Origin: Balneolaceae bacterium
GTDB taxonomy: Bacteria; Bacteroidota; Rhodothermia; Balneolales; Balneolaceae
Direction: 5' to 3'
Length of the DNA: 64,000 nucleotides
Assembly: GCA_017643365.1 (NCBI GenBank)
Contig: JAEPNO010000005.1
Span: 163,375-227,374 of the forward strand
Part shown: positions 1 through 9,316 of the stretch, piece after piece
Numbering within the stretch: the stretch's first letter is position 1
Layout of the letters: every line of letters starts with the position of its first letter
Position numbers and translations under genes: made by a program
The notes under the pieces: model-generated
Told to the model about the DNA's origin: nothing
The model's database searches: none
The model's input: only the letters and a program-made list of their open reading frames with translations

Positions 1-1026
1 ATCGGCTTGCTGCATTTTGGTTGTAACCGCAACCGAGTAAAACTCTCCAATCGAGTTATCACCCTGAAGAATCACACTTGGGTACTTTAATGTAACCGCA
101 GAACCAGTTTCGAGCTGAGTCCAGCTGATCTTTGAGTTCTTACCTTTACAAATACCACGCTTGGTTACAAAGTTGTAGATACCGCCTTTTCCATTCTCGT
201 CACCGGAATACCAGTTTTGAATGGTCGAGTATTTAATGTCAGCGTTATCTAAAGCAACCAATTCTACCACAGCAGCGTGTAATTGATTTTCATCGTACAT
301 CGGAGCAGTACAGCCTTCCAAATAGCTTACGCTTGAACCTTCTTCAGCTACAATCAAGGTGCGCTCAAACTGACCGCTATTCATATTGTTGATACGGAAG
401 TAAGTGCTCAGCTCCATCGGGCATTTTGTGTTTTTCGGGATGTAGCAAAAAGATCCATCCGAAAACACTGCCGAGTTTAGAGCAGAAAAGTAGTTATCGC
501 GAACCGGTACAACCGACGCCATGTACTTCTTTATCAATTCAGGGTGATCTTGAATAGCTTCACTCATTGAGCAGAAAATCACGCCCGCTTCAGCCAATTT
601 TTCTTTGAAGGATGTAAACACAGAAACACTGTCAAAAACAGCATCCACTGCCACACCGGCCAGCATTTTTTGTTCTTCAAGCGGAATCCCCAATTTTTCA
701 TAGGTCTCGCGGATGTTTGGATCCACATCGTCCATGCTGTCTAACTGCGGCTTCTTTTTTGGAGCCGAATAGTAAAGCATGTTTTCGTAATCAGGTTTTG
801 TGTAAGTAGCGTTGAACCAATTGGGTTCTTCCATTTCTTTCCATGCATGATAGGCCTTCACACGGAAGTCGGTCATCCACTCGGGTTCGTTTTTACGCTT
901 CGATAATTCGCGAACAATCTCCTCGCTAATTCCTTTAGGAAATTCTTCGTATTCAACATCGGTGGTAAAGCCGTACTTGTACTCTTCACCGATCATTGAT
1001 TCTAATGCTTTTACCTCTTCGCTCAT
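1..1026 (-). CDS. sufB: Fe-S cluster assembly protein SufB (3' part cut by window edge)
   Basis: The reading frame runs from an ATG at 1026 to the first base of the window without a stop, giving 342 residues of a protein that is usually about 480 residues long. The translation begins [20 protein letters not shown] and carries the SufB signatures, including a stretch around residues 215-290 with [11 protein letters not shown] and [21 protein letters not shown]. SufB is the scaffold of the cytosolic SufBCD complex, on which iron-sulfur clusters are assembled with sulfur from SufS. The rest of the protein, and presumably sufC/sufD, lie to the left of the window. The gene stands 167 nt downstream of manA and probably has its own promoter. 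Confidence 0.95.
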   Translation of the reverse strand, partial: MSEEVKALESMIGEEYKYGFTTDVEYEEFPKGISEEIVRELSKRKNEPEWMTDFRVKAYHAWKEMEEPNWFNATYTKPDYENMLYYSAPKKKPQLDSMDDVDPNIRETYEKLGIPLEEQKMLAGVAVDAVFDSVSVFTSFKEKLAEAGVIFCSMSEAIQDHPELIKKYMASVVPVRDNYFSALNSAVFSDGSFCYIPKNTKCPMELSTYFRINNMNSGQFERTLIVAEEGSSVSYLEGCTAPMYDENQLHAAVVELVALDNADIKYSTIQNWYSGDENGKGGIYNFVTKRGICKGKNSKISWTQLETGSAVTLKYPSVILQGDNSIGEFYSVAVTTKMQQAD

Positions 1027-1116
1027 GTAATGTTTTTTAGTCGTTAAATTCTATAATTAAGAACCGCCTTTTTTTAATTGGCGTTCAAACTCTGATTCGC
1101 TTATTTAGACACCGTC

Positions 1117-1124
1117 CAAATATA
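1117..1124 (-). promoter_or_regulatory. Possible -7 element of the sufB promoter
   Basis: On the minus strand this reads TATATTTG, a full match to the TAnnTTTG -7 box used by the housekeeping sigma factor of the Bacteroidota. A matching TTG at the -33 position is not present at the normal 19-21 nt spacing (the bases there read TGA), so this is a half-match only. It would give a 5' UTR of roughly 85 nt for sufB. Confidence 0.35.
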
Positions 1125-1193
1125 ACAAATCGCTGTGACAGAAGTCATTGAGAAATCTTATAAGCCGAATAGAAGAGTGTCTATTTGCAACTT

Positions 1194-2171
1194 TTAAGGA
1201 ATGCGCACTTCAAGCAGTTTCGAATCTGCGCCCGGCACGAGTTCAATACCGGAAATTACGTTTGGGATGAGAATGGAATCGCCCAATTGATAGGTGACTT
1301 CTCCATCGCCATATTTGATGCTACCATTACCTTGAAGGCACATCAAAATAATGCAGGAATCGAAATCAGAATAATCGCGAGTCTCCTCTTGATTGATGCT
1401 CAATTTTCGGGTTACGAAATACTTACAATTGCCTATCTCGGTATCGGTGGCTGACTTATCGTAGGCGGTTTTGTACTCATCGTAGTGATTGTAATCAATG
1501 GCATCGATGGCTTCTTCCACATGCAGCTCGCGGCCAACTCCGTTAGCATCTACCCGATCAAAATCGTAAATGCGATAAGTGATATCTGAGGTTTGCTGAA
1601 TTTCTGCGATTAACAATCCTTTGCCAATGGTGTGTACACGTCCGGCCGGGAGGAAAAAAATATCGTCTTTGTTTACCTCTTCCCGATTTAAAAGCTCCAT
1701 CAGCCTTCCAGAGTTGAAGAATTCGAGATATTCTTCTTTGGATGTAGCTTTATTAAAGCCAGATATGAGAGTGGCACCTTCATCTGCAGAAACCACGTAC
1801 CACATCTCCGTTTTTCCGAAAGAGTTGTGTCTTTGGTCGGCTAATTCATCATCGGGATGTACCTGAATGCTTAGGTCGTCGTTGGCGTCGATGAACTTGA
1901 TCAAGAGTGGAAATTTATTTCCGAATCGCTCAAAAACGGCGTTTCCTATCAAATCACCTTTAAAATCATCAATCAACTCAACCAACGTTTTTCCCTTTAA
2001 AGGACCTTCAGCCACAACCGAAATATCACCATCAACTCCGGAAATTTCCCACGATTCACCTGCGTTTTCCGAACCACCTGTTGGTTTATCCAGTACAGAT
2101 TGCAACTTTGTTCCACCCCAAATTTTGTCTTTTATGATGGGAGTAAACTTTAAGGGATATAACTTTTGCAT
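1194..2171 (-). CDS. manA: Mannose-6-phosphate isomerase, class I (short type)
   Basis: A zinc enzyme interconverting mannose 6-phosphate and fructose 6-phosphate. The frame is open up to an ATG at 2252, but the family usually begins close to the conserved YPLKFTPIIKDKIWGG segment, so I chose the ATG at 2171 (325 residues, the usual size of the short type). The 27 extra N-terminal residues of the longer reading look unlike the family. Zinc ligands are visible in QVHPDD and GKTEMWYV, and in PAGRVHTIG; the active-site arginine lies in YRIYDFDR. It is the last gene of the greA-to-manA run, 6 nt after the pta stop if the long start is used, 87 nt if the short one is. Function is certain; the start is not. 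Confidence 0.93.
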   Translation of the reverse strand: MQKLYPLKFTPIIKDKIWGGTKLQSVLDKPTGGSENAGESWEISGVDGDISVVAEGPLKGKTLVELIDDFKGDLIGNAVFERFGNKFPLLIKFIDANDDLSIQVHPDDELADQRHNSFGKTEMWYVVSADEGATLISGFNKATSKEEYLEFFNSGRLMELLNREEVNKDDIFFLPAGRVHTIGKGLLIAEIQQTSDITYRIYDFDRVDANGVGRELHVEEAIDAIDYNHYDEYKTAYDKSATDTEIGNCKYFVTRKLSINQEETRDYSDFDSCIILMCLQGNGSIKYGDGEVTYQLGDSILIPNVISGIELVPGADSKLLEVRIP

Positions 2172-2258
2172 AACTAAAGATCGGTTCTCAGGTAATTTAA
2201 TTTCAAGCGACTCTGAATTCGCTTTTAATGGATGTGAAATGTGTTGTTCCATACCGGA

Positions 2259-3203
2259 TTAAGATAATAGCGCGGCAACACACGCTGTATTAACGATGTC
2301 TTCCCACGAACAACCTCGGGATAAATCCATCATGGGTTTGGCTAGGCCTTGGATTACAGGACCGGTAGCTGTTGCGCCTCCAAGTCGTTCTGTGATTTTG
2401 TATCCAATATTTCCGGCGTCGAGGTTTGGGAAAATGAACACGTTCGCTTTTCCTGCCACCGCTGATCCGGGAGCTTTACGTTGACCAATTTGTTCAATTA
2501 CCGCAGCATCGAATTGTAGCTCGCCGTCTATATCTAAATTTGGAGCATTCGATTTTGCCGATTCAAGAGCTTCGGTCACTAATTCAACTCGTTCATGCTT
2601 GGCACTTCCTTTGGTTGAAAACGAAAGCATCGCAACTTTTGGACTCTCACCGGTTAGTGCTTTGTGAGTAGCTGCAGAATCGATGGCAATGGAAGCCAAT
2701 TGATCTGAAGTAGGATAAGGAACAACAGCACAATCGCCATAGGTGAACACTCGACCGTCATCAAAACTCATCAAAAAAGTAGAGGAAACTACATTTGAAC
2801 CTTCCTTTAGCCCAATCGTTTGAATAGCAGCACGGAGCACATCTCCGGTCGTTGAAACAGATCCAGCAACAGCTCCATCAGCATCTCCGGCATCAAGCAT
2901 AGAAGCAGCAAAAAACAAGGGATCTTTAATTGTTTCAAGGGCTTGTTCTAGCGTAATCCCTTTATGCTTTCGCTTAGCGTAAAAAGCTTCGGCGTATTGC
3001 TGCAATTTCGGGTGTGATTCGATTTCAATTACATCGAGTTTTGTATCAACAGAACTTTTGTTACTCAATAAGATTGTTGTACAAAGATTATTATCAGCCA
3101 GAAACTCTGCTGCTTCAATCACCCTCGGATCACTAGATCGCGGAAAAACAATTTTGGCGTTTTTTTGGGATGCTTTGGTACGAATGCTCTCTATAAAATT
3201 CAT
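2259..3203 (-). CDS. pta: Phosphate acetyltransferase (short, catalytic domain only)
   Basis: Transfers acetyl groups between CoA and phosphate, the partner step of acetate kinase. The 314 residues comprise only the PTA_PTB catalytic domain; the long N-terminal DRTGG/P-loop part of enterobacterial Pta is absent. Recognisable segments are KIVFPRSSDPRVIEAA near residue 17, GDADGAVAGSVSTTGDVLRA near 105-125, and IFPNLDAGNIGYKITERLGG near 253-275. Its ATG lies 1 nt after the stop of the upstream EamA gene, so the two are translationally close. It sits two genes away from ackA in the same transcription unit. A phosphate butyryltransferase identity is possible in principle, but the nearby ackA argues for acetate. 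Confidence 0.93.
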   Translation of the reverse strand: MNFIESIRTKASQKNAKIVFPRSSDPRVIEAAEFLADNNLCTTILLSNKSSVDTKLDVIEIESHPKLQQYAEAFYAKRKHKGITLEQALETIKDPLFFAASMLDAGDADGAVAGSVSTTGDVLRAAIQTIGLKEGSNVVSSTFLMSFDDGRVFTYGDCAVVPYPTSDQLASIAIDSAATHKALTGESPKVAMLSFSTKGSAKHERVELVTEALESAKSNAPNLDIDGELQFDAAVIEQIGQRKAPGSAVAGKANVFIFPNLDAGNIGYKITERLGGATATGPVIQGLAKPMMDLSRGCSWEDIVNTACVAALLS

Positions 3204-3204
3204 G

Positions 3205-4056
3205 CTAAAAGATGAGTAAAACTATTGCGATTACCGCTGTGATTAAGCCAATAATTTGGTTGCGAGAAAGTACGTCTTTCCAGTAAAAAATGCCCAACAG
3301 TGTGCCCAGTAAAACATTGAGAATATTTGTTAAAGAGAACACAAGTGCTCCTTCCAGCATTTCAAGTGCTAAAAGAATAAAATACGAGGAGTATAGATTT
3401 ACTATCCCAACTAAAACCCCATACAAGACATGCTTTTTGTTAAACGATATCGAGTCTTTAATGACCATATATCCGGTTCCAAGAATAAAGGCACTTAAAA
3501 ATATTAGTGCTAAAAATGCTTCTTTGGGCAAGTTTGCGTTGTATTCCTGTTCATATACTTTTAAGAGTACATCTACCAGACCGTTTAGCACAAAGAGTAA
3601 TATCAGTGAATACGAAAAACGTTTTTGAATAGCCGCGCCCTTCATTTTTGGCAGAAGTAAGATCAGTGCGATAAAGACAATGATAATTCCAACGTAATTA
3701 AAGGTTGAAACGAACTCCTTGTACCAGAACAAACTTACTATAACCGGCAGCACCAACGACAGCCTCATTGCTGCCACACTAACCCCTACTCCGTTATTAT
3801 GCAGTGAAAAACTATACAAGAAAAAGTTGATGATAAATAAGGCTCCCGTAACTAATGCGAACAACAAGGTTGTAGGTTCGGCGGAGTAAATAACCTCAAA
3901 GTCTTCAATTTGGGCACCACTTATTAAGGCGGCGGTAAAATAATTAACCGTAAGAATGGGAATGATGGAGAGCTCTTTATTCCTGGCGAGCTTCAACAAA
4001 TGGGCAATTGCAATAGAACAACCAACACTTGCCAGGATATAGCTAAAGCCAATCAT
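3205..4056 (-). CDS. EamA/DMT family permease
   Basis: A 283-residue very hydrophobic protein with about ten predicted membrane helices in two halves of five, the layout of the drug/metabolite transporter superfamily (EamA). Helices start with IGFSYILASVGCSIAIAH at the N-terminus, and the last is GLITAVIAIVLLIF at the C-terminus. The substrate cannot be read from sequence. Its start overlaps the stop of the upstream caspase-like gene by one base (TAATG), which suggests translational coupling. Position between ackA and pta would fit export of a small organic metabolite, but that is inference only. Confidence 0.85.
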   Translation of the reverse strand: MIGFSYILASVGCSIAIAHLLKLARNKELSIIPILTVNYFTAALISGAQIEDFEVIYSAEPTTLLFALVTGALFIINFFLYSFSLHNNGVGVSVAAMRLSLVLPVIVSLFWYKEFVSTFNYVGIIIVFIALILLLPKMKGAAIQKRFSYSLILLFVLNGLVDVLLKVYEQEYNANLPKEAFLALIFLSAFILGTGYMVIKDSISFNKKHVLYGVLVGIVNLYSSYFILLALEMLEGALVFSLTNILNVLLGTLLGIFYWKDVLSRNQIIGLITAVIAIVLLIF

Positions 4057-5756
4057 TAATCAATCAAACTGATGCCTGAATCTCCAAAAAACAGGATGTG
4101 TTGAGGTTGATTGTGTAGTCGTCGGCTCGTGTAATCCACATTACGTTGTAGATGATTTACGATGCCGGAAATCGTTGTAGCACCGTTCTTGATGGCATCA
4201 GCAATGTAATAACTAAAAATGCTGTGACGCTTTTGCTCGCCGGTAGAGCTAGAATAATTCCGTGAACGTTGTGTCTCGGATGAACTCACGATGATCGCAG
4301 AGCTAGCATTGTTTTCTAAAATCTGATTAGCGAGTGGTTCTATCAATTCTGAATATTCGGTGTCAACGTTATCAATGTCGAGGAGGATAACCAGCTCCTG
4401 AACAGGCAAACGAGAAATCCCGCTGAAAAATGAATTCAGATTGATTTCGCTGGAAGTGCTCCCTCCTGTTCCCATCAACAGCATTTCGCCGTCATCACCA
4501 CTGGTAACATAGCCTGAGATATAAATAACCAATCGCTTTTGAGTTCCCCGCATGTCGTTTGCTAAACGATTGTAGGCCAGCACCAGCTGTTGTTGGTTTT
4601 CGATATTTGTAACCGTTCTAAGGTTATCATTTCGAAATGAAAGCGCGTTCTCCAAATACGCACTAATGAGCTGAGCGTCTCGTTCAGCGAAATTTCGTTC
4701 TGATAATTCACCCTGATACTCCCTATTTGCCAGAATGAAGCCATAACTTCGATCGTTTTGTTCAACGAGTGTCGGGATGTCTGATTCCACATCAATATTG
4801 CCAAATGGAATGTTGGGAACAGTGATTATAGAAAGTTGAGAGGCAAATTCAGTGGGTCGCCAAATAAGATACGCATCCGATTTGGCTACATAAGTTTCTG
4901 ATATCCCATACAATACTTTATACCAAAGATCTGTTTCTTCAACAAATCGTAATTGGCTACCAAAAGCTAAATCGGTTAAGATTGTCCGGGATTCCAAAAT
5001 CGGTTCATCTCTTAAGGCCGTAACTTCAGTATCAATCACAACAAATTGCTCTAAAAATGATACGATGGGTACAGTGTTTACGTAAATATCGTCGTTGAAA
5101 TAAACTTCAACAGTGATCACATCATCGGTTTCGTATTCCGATTCTTCCGGGTTAAAGCTTTCGAGCAAATTTATCGTGAATCGACCATTTCTGTATTCTA
5201 AGTCATCCCCAACTGCCACAATTTCCCCATCATGATACATGGTATACGATACATCGGTGGATACATCCGGTGTCGCACTAACAGTGTCTGTTTCAGTTAC
5301 CGATCCGGTTCTACGTAACAATCGAATTTCACCGGTTGGCGTGGGATCTCCGGTTGGATTCATGTTCAAAAATGAGGTAAGAGAAATCAATCCCGCTGTA
5401 CCTAATAATGCTTGTTGCGATGCTTTTGGTTGATCGATCAGAATAGCAGCACCGGCAGCTAGCGATGCACCGCCCAGCCCTAACAATACCGATTTAAAAC
5501 TTGGGCGATATCGCTGAATGTATCGGTCGGTTCTTACACGTTGCGTGTATTCAAAAGTATTGGCCGATTTAATTTCGAATTGAATAACCGGATTCTGTGG
5601 CGATACATTACCGACCCTTGATAAAAACTGATCAGAGGAAATGAGTTCAAAGTCGTTTCTATCAATTTCGTATTGATTTTCGACCACCCATTTAGAGCTG
5701 GAACATGCCGAACCGATGAGTAAAAACAGAAACAGTAAGTTCCGGAATTGGATCAT
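4056..5756 (-). CDS. Lipoprotein with SH3-like and degenerate caspase-like domains
   Basis: A 566-residue protein with a lipoprotein signal (LLIGSAC, lipid-modified Cys18). Residues 85-130 hold hydrophobic Gly/Ala-rich segments, residues about 239-300 resemble a bacterial SH3 domain (ALRDEP ... LWYKV ... YVAKSDAYLIW), and residues about 335-566 look like a caspase (peptidase C14) fold: GFILANREYQG, RLVIYISGYV, ELVILLDIDN, SSAIIVSSSETQRS, SIFSYYIADAI. In active caspase-like proteins the third and fourth strands end in a catalytic His (YxSGHG) and Cys (LDAC). Here these positions are Tyr416 and Asp462, so the domain is probably not a protease. The start overlaps the ackA stop by 4 nt. The fold assignment is from motif reading; the role is unknown. 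Confidence 0.75.
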   Translation of the reverse strand: MIQFRNLLFLFLLIGSACSSSKWVVENQYEIDRNDFELISSDQFLSRVGNVSPQNPVIQFEIKSANTFEYTQRVRTDRYIQRYRPSFKSVLLGLGGASLAAGAAILIDQPKASQQALLGTAGLISLTSFLNMNPTGDPTPTGEIRLLRRTGSVTETDTVSATPDVSTDVSYTMYHDGEIVAVGDDLEYRNGRFTINLLESFNPEESEYETDDVITVEVYFNDDIYVNTVPIVSFLEQFVVIDTEVTALRDEPILESRTILTDLAFGSQLRFVEETDLWYKVLYGISETYVAKSDAYLIWRPTEFASQLSIITVPNIPFGNIDVESDIPTLVEQNDRSYGFILANREYQGELSERNFAERDAQLISAYLENALSFRNDNLRTVTNIENQQQLVLAYNRLANDMRGTQKRLVIYISGYVTSGDDGEMLLMGTGGSTSSEINLNSFFSGISRLPVQELVILLDIDNVDTEYSELIEPLANQILENNASSAIIVSSSETQRSRNYSSSTGEQKRHSIFSYYIADAIKNGATTISGIVNHLQRNVDYTSRRLHNQPQHILFFGDSGISLID

Positions 5757-6967
5757 GCCCAGGGAGTTTGTTTTGAAGCTAGCGCAATTTTAGCCGAATC
5801 GATGGCTATAACCAATTCCTCGTTGGTAGGAATCACCATCACTTCTACATTTGAGTCGTTGGTTGATATTACAGTATTTCCACGAGTTGCATTGCGATCT
5901 GCATCAATTTTTACGCCTGCGTATTGCATGTCTTTTAGGATCAACTCGCGAATTTTAGACGAATTTTCGCCTATTCCACCGGTAAAGATGATAGCATCCA
6001 CACCATTCATGGCTGCGATGTAAGCACCGATATATTTCTTAGCTCGGTAGCAAAATACATCAATAGCTTCCTGGCAACGGCGATCACCGTTTTCAGCTTC
6101 TTCAAGCAGATCACGCATATCGCCGGCATAACCACTAAGACCCAGCAATCCCGAATGTTTATTCAACAATGCATGCACATTAGCCAGCGAAAGTTCTTCT
6201 TTTTCGATTAAATAAAACATGATGGAGGGATCGATATCGCCACTTCGGGTCCCCATTACTAAGCCTTCAAGCGGCGTAAATCCCATACTTGTATCGATAG
6301 ACAATCCGTCTTTAATGGCTGTGATTGATCCACCATTGCCTAAGTGACACGTAATAATCTTTGTACCATCTTTCGATTTACCCGACTCCTTATAATACTG
6401 TCGGCTCACATAATAGTGGCTGGTTCCATGAAAGCCGTAACGTCTGATTTTATATCGTCGATAAAGTCGATTTGGGATTCCATACAAGAACGCATGTTGC
6501 GGAATGGAGTGATGAAAAGCGGTATCAAAAACTGCTACGTGAGGCACATTCGGCAAATGCTTTTTCGCAGCTCTAATCCCCTGCAAGTTTGGGGGATTGT
6601 GAAGCGGGGCAATATCGAAAGCAGCCTGAATTGCTTCTTCCACGTCTTCATCGATCAAAACCGAATCTTTGAAAGTTTCGCCGCCATGAACTACTCGATG
6701 TCCTACGGCTTCAATTTCATCCAAAGAGTGTAAATAATCATTGTCGGCAGCGATTAACAACTCCATAATGGTTTTTAAAGCCGCTGCATGATTGTCTAAT
6801 GCAATCGTTTTTTTGATGGGCTTCTCACCCTTAAACTCTTGCTTTACAATAGACGTAACCGCACCAATCCGCTCAACCAATCCCTTGCACAAAGTCTCTC
6901 TATTCTCTGTGTCGATTAATTGATATTTAATAGACGAACTGCCGCAGTTTATTACAAAAATCTTCAT
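5753..6967 (-). CDS. ackA: Acetate kinase
   Basis: Converts acetyl phosphate and ADP to acetate and ATP in the cytosol. The 404 residues match the usual length. Signatures include the N-terminal INCGSSSIKYQLID, GHRVVHGGE near residue 88, FDTAFHHSIP near 148, YGFHGTSHYYVS near 173, CHLGNGGSI near 207, and FTGGIGENSSKIRE near 328, all parts of the actin-like kinase fold and substrate pocket. It lies 2 nt after the outer-membrane barrel gene and overlaps the caspase-like lipoprotein gene by ATGA. Pta is encoded two genes further on rather than next door. Confidence 0.97.
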   Translation of the reverse strand: MKIFVINCGSSSIKYQLIDTENRETLCKGLVERIGAVTSIVKQEFKGEKPIKKTIALDNHAAALKTIMELLIAADNDYLHSLDEIEAVGHRVVHGGETFKDSVLIDEDVEEAIQAAFDIAPLHNPPNLQGIRAAKKHLPNVPHVAVFDTAFHHSIPQHAFLYGIPNRLYRRYKIRRYGFHGTSHYYVSRQYYKESGKSKDGTKIITCHLGNGGSITAIKDGLSIDTSMGFTPLEGLVMGTRSGDIDPSIMFYLIEKEELSLANVHALLNKHSGLLGLSGYAGDMRDLLEEAENGDRRCQEAIDVFCYRAKKYIGAYIAAMNGVDAIIFTGGIGENSSKIRELILKDMQYAGVKIDADRNATRGNTVISTNDSNVEVMVIPTNEELVIAIDSAKIALASKQTPWA

Positions 6968-6969
6968 GA

Positions 6970-8268
6970 CTAAAAATTAAAGATGGCTCCGAAACCAATC
7001 ACGTTTCTAAATTTAAAATTACTCTCGTTGTTCATGGTTGATGAAAGCCAAAATGGAATATCATATCGGACAAAAACGCCCCGATCTTTACCTAAATAAT
7101 CAGGAATGTTGATCGAAAATTGAAATCCAACACCGGCATCTGCCAACCATTGTTCTGATTCGAAGACACTTTCAACTTTAGATGGGTCCATAGCAGGGAA
7201 AAGCTCTCTATTTGGATCGTAGATCACGCTGCTACCTTTTCCTCTACTAACATCAAAAAATGTATACGATCTGAACTCAATCAGGTCGCCAAGATATTTG
7301 ATGCGTGTTAATTTATTATGAAGAGGGTTCGGAAACTCAATCTCTGCGTTAAAAGCAATTATCTGATAGTGTAAAGGAAATTCGAAAAATCCACCTTCCG
7401 TTTTCTCTACTTGTTCAAGCAAATCCGACATATACGATTGATAGCCTCGTAAATTTGCCCCTCCCTCAAAATGAATGAATCCGGCGTTAAGCCAAGGCTC
7501 TGAAATGGTGCCGTCTGCCCTAGAAAATCCATACCACATCCAAGATTGAGGTGATCCGTTGGTTGCTAAATATTTGAACTCGGTATTGGCTAATTCTGAA
7601 GTGTATCCTGTGAAATTTCTTAATCGAAGCTTTACATCATCTGAAAATTTGATCACATAATTAAGTTCGAGACTCGCATTCGTAAAAGCGATAGTATTCG
7701 GCTCAACATTACGTTGAAGGGTGATATCCGCAAAAAACTGACTGTTTTCAAACTTTTCGCTAATCAAAATGTTAGTTCCTATCATGGTTTTCCAACCCTG
7801 TTTCCACAAATAACGGTAAGGCTGATAATCAACCTCAAAGTGCCCTTGTTTTGATGCAAATACCGAAGCTTCGATATAATCAAGTTCTTGAAAACCGCGC
7901 TGCCAGCGTTTGTTTAGTTGTATTCGATGGAATGAATAGCCTGTTCGAATCGAAGATATTAACTGAACACTTCCCTCATTCATGTAGGAACTTATAGCCG
8001 GAATCGGATTCGTATAATCGAGATAGTAACTCACCGGAAGATCCGGGAATTTAGTACCGAGCCAGATTCCCGCATCAATTCGGTGCGGACCGTCTTTAAA
8101 GGTTCCTTGCATTTCGCCCAAAAACCGAGCGCCTAACCGAACGCCATCCACCGAGTTAAACCACGCATCCGGATAAATAGAAAGCTCATACGGCTGTGCT
8201 TTCGTAGTTGTGGATAATAAACCGGAAGAAATCAGAATGAGAAACGCTATTAAAGCTCTATGTGCCAC
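6970..8268 (-). CDS. Outer-membrane beta-barrel protein
   Basis: The frame is open from 8373, but the N-terminal part of that long reading lies inside the NUDIX gene and is not protein-like. A GTG at 8268 gives a normal signal peptide (VAHRALIAFLILISSGLL... cleaved near TKAQ) and 432 residues. The mature protein is rich in alternating aromatic/polar strands and ends in IGFGAIFNF, with a terminal Phe as in many outer-membrane barrels. GGANLRGYQSYM recalls the RGF/RGY motif of Omp85-type barrels, but no POTRA domains are present. Exact family is not certain. It overlaps the NUDIX gene by 19 nt and precedes ackA by 2 nt. Confidence 0.65.
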   Translation of the reverse strand: MAHRALIAFLILISSGLLSTTTKAQPYELSIYPDAWFNSVDGVRLGARFLGEMQGTFKDGPHRIDAGIWLGTKFPDLPVSYYLDYTNPIPAISSYMNEGSVQLISSIRTGYSFHRIQLNKRWQRGFQELDYIEASVFASKQGHFEVDYQPYRYLWKQGWKTMIGTNILISEKFENSQFFADITLQRNVEPNTIAFTNASLELNYVIKFSDDVKLRLRNFTGYTSELANTEFKYLATNGSPQSWMWYGFSRADGTISEPWLNAGFIHFEGGANLRGYQSYMSDLLEQVEKTEGGFFEFPLHYQIIAFNAEIEFPNPLHNKLTRIKYLGDLIEFRSYTFFDVSRGKGSSVIYDPNRELFPAMDPSKVESVFESEQWLADAGVGFQFSINIPDYLGKDRGVFVRYDIPFWLSSTMNNESNFKFRNVIGFGAIFNF

Positions 8269-8699
8269 TCGGGTAGAATTTGTTGGTTTCGTAACAACTG
8301 ATCTGTTAGCCGAATCAATCGTTTTTGTTCCGGCCAGGCTATCATAGTATCGATTTCGGTGACCTTTACCCAACGGTATTCGGTGTGCTCATCGTCGAGG
8401 TTGATGGAGGCAGAATCGGGTATTTCGGCAGCAAAAGCAGGTATTTGATGAATTTGATCTAACGAAGCCTCGTAAAAGGTATTCACAGATGGAATAGTCC
8501 AAAAAACAGATGGAAAAACATCTAGCTCTTCTTTAAGCTCGCGAAGTGCTGCCTGCCAGTATGCTTCGTTAGCTTCCACTTTTCCACCAACCATGCGCCA
8601 TTGATTAGCATAAATTTTCTTTTTGGCACGTAGTAACAGCAAAAACTCCGGAATTCCGGAGTTTAATCTATATATATAGACATCGATGAGTTTTTTCAT
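8250..8699 (-). CDS. NUDIX hydrolase
   Basis: A 149-residue single-domain NUDIX protein that would hydrolyse a nucleoside diphosphate linked to some other group, using Mg2+. The NUDIX box is at residues 39-61: G39, E45, R53-E54-L55, E57-E58, followed by Asp60 where the consensus has Gly. The metal-binding glutamates are all present. Substrate is not predictable; dihydroneopterin triphosphate or oxidised nucleotides are possibilities. It is 17 nt downstream of greA and its end overlaps the following barrel gene. Confidence 0.85.
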   Translation of the reverse strand: MKKLIDVYIYRLNSGIPEFLLLLRAKKKIYANQWRMVGGKVEANEAYWQAALRELKEELDVFPSVFWTIPSVNTFYEASLDQIHQIPAFAAEIPDSASINLDDEHTEYRWVKVTEIDTMIAWPEQKRLIRLTDQLLRNQQILPEWHIEL

Positions 8700-8716
8700 C
8701 GCGAATGCATTACAAA

Positions 8717-9190
8717 TTATATTTCGATCTTCTTGATCTCAAGCTCTAGGGTGCCGGCCGGAACGGTTACTTCTACCGATTCGCCAATTTCTTTACCAAG
8801 CAGCGCTTTACCAATCGGCGAATCCACGCTGATTTTCCCAGCCTTAAAATCTGCTTCGTTTGCTGAAACTAAAGTGTACTGCATCTCTTTATTCATCTTT
8901 TTATTTAAGATGGTCACTTTCGTAAGCACTCTCACTTTCGATAAATCTAGATCTTTTGCATCAATGATGCGGGCATTCGCCAAGATGTCTTCTAATTTAG
9001 TTATGCGGTCTTCCATGTGACCTTGCGCCTCTTTAGCAGCATCGTATTCGGCATTTTCACTCAAATCCCCTTTTGCACGTGCTTCGGCAATATCGGCAGC
9101 CACTTCGCGTCGTCCCCTGGTTTTCAAATCTTTTAGCTCAGCATCAAGCTTATCATAACCTTCTTGCGACAAATATTGAACTTTACTCAT
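8717..9190 (-). CDS. greA: Transcription elongation factor GreA
   Basis: Rescues backtracked RNA polymerase by stimulating cleavage of the transcript. The 157-residue length, N-terminal coiled coil (residues about 10-75) and C-terminal FKBP-like globular domain are typical. The acidic tip that enters the polymerase secondary channel reads GDLSENAEYDAAKE, with the conserved Asp and Glu in DLSENAE. It is the first gene of the compact leftward run down to manA. The preceding 30 nt hold the terminator of the neighbouring pump gene, so the greA promoter must lie close to its start; I could not place it. Confidence 0.96.
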   Translation of the reverse strand: MSKVQYLSQEGYDKLDAELKDLKTRGRREVAADIAEARAKGDLSENAEYDAAKEAQGHMEDRITKLEDILANARIIDAKDLDLSKVRVLTKVTILNKKMNKEMQYTLVSANEADFKAGKISVDSPIGKALLGKEIGESVEVTVPAGTLELEIKKIEI

Positions 9191-9220
9191 ACTCTTTTTT
9201 TGATCTGTTGCTGATATAAA

Positions 9221-9254
9221 TAAAAAGAAGCATGCCGACGCCGGAATGCTTCTT
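9221..9254 (-). terminator. Rho-independent terminator after the MFS gene
   Basis: The arms AAGAAGCAT (9225-9233) and ATGCTTCTT (9246-9254) form a 9-bp stem, extended inside by CCG/CGG. Read on the minus strand the stem is followed by TTTTTATTT, so it stops transcription from the MFS gene just before greA. Confidence 0.8.
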
Positions 9255-9316
9255 AAAATGTTGGCTAAAAATACAGCCTTTCACACTGTTTGTCTAATCT
9301 TTCTGGTGGAATAGAT

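Noticed and set aside
1185..2484. Several plus-strand frames opposite manA and pta
   Set aside because: Antisense to clear enzyme genes in a continuous minus-strand operon; none has recognisable motifs.
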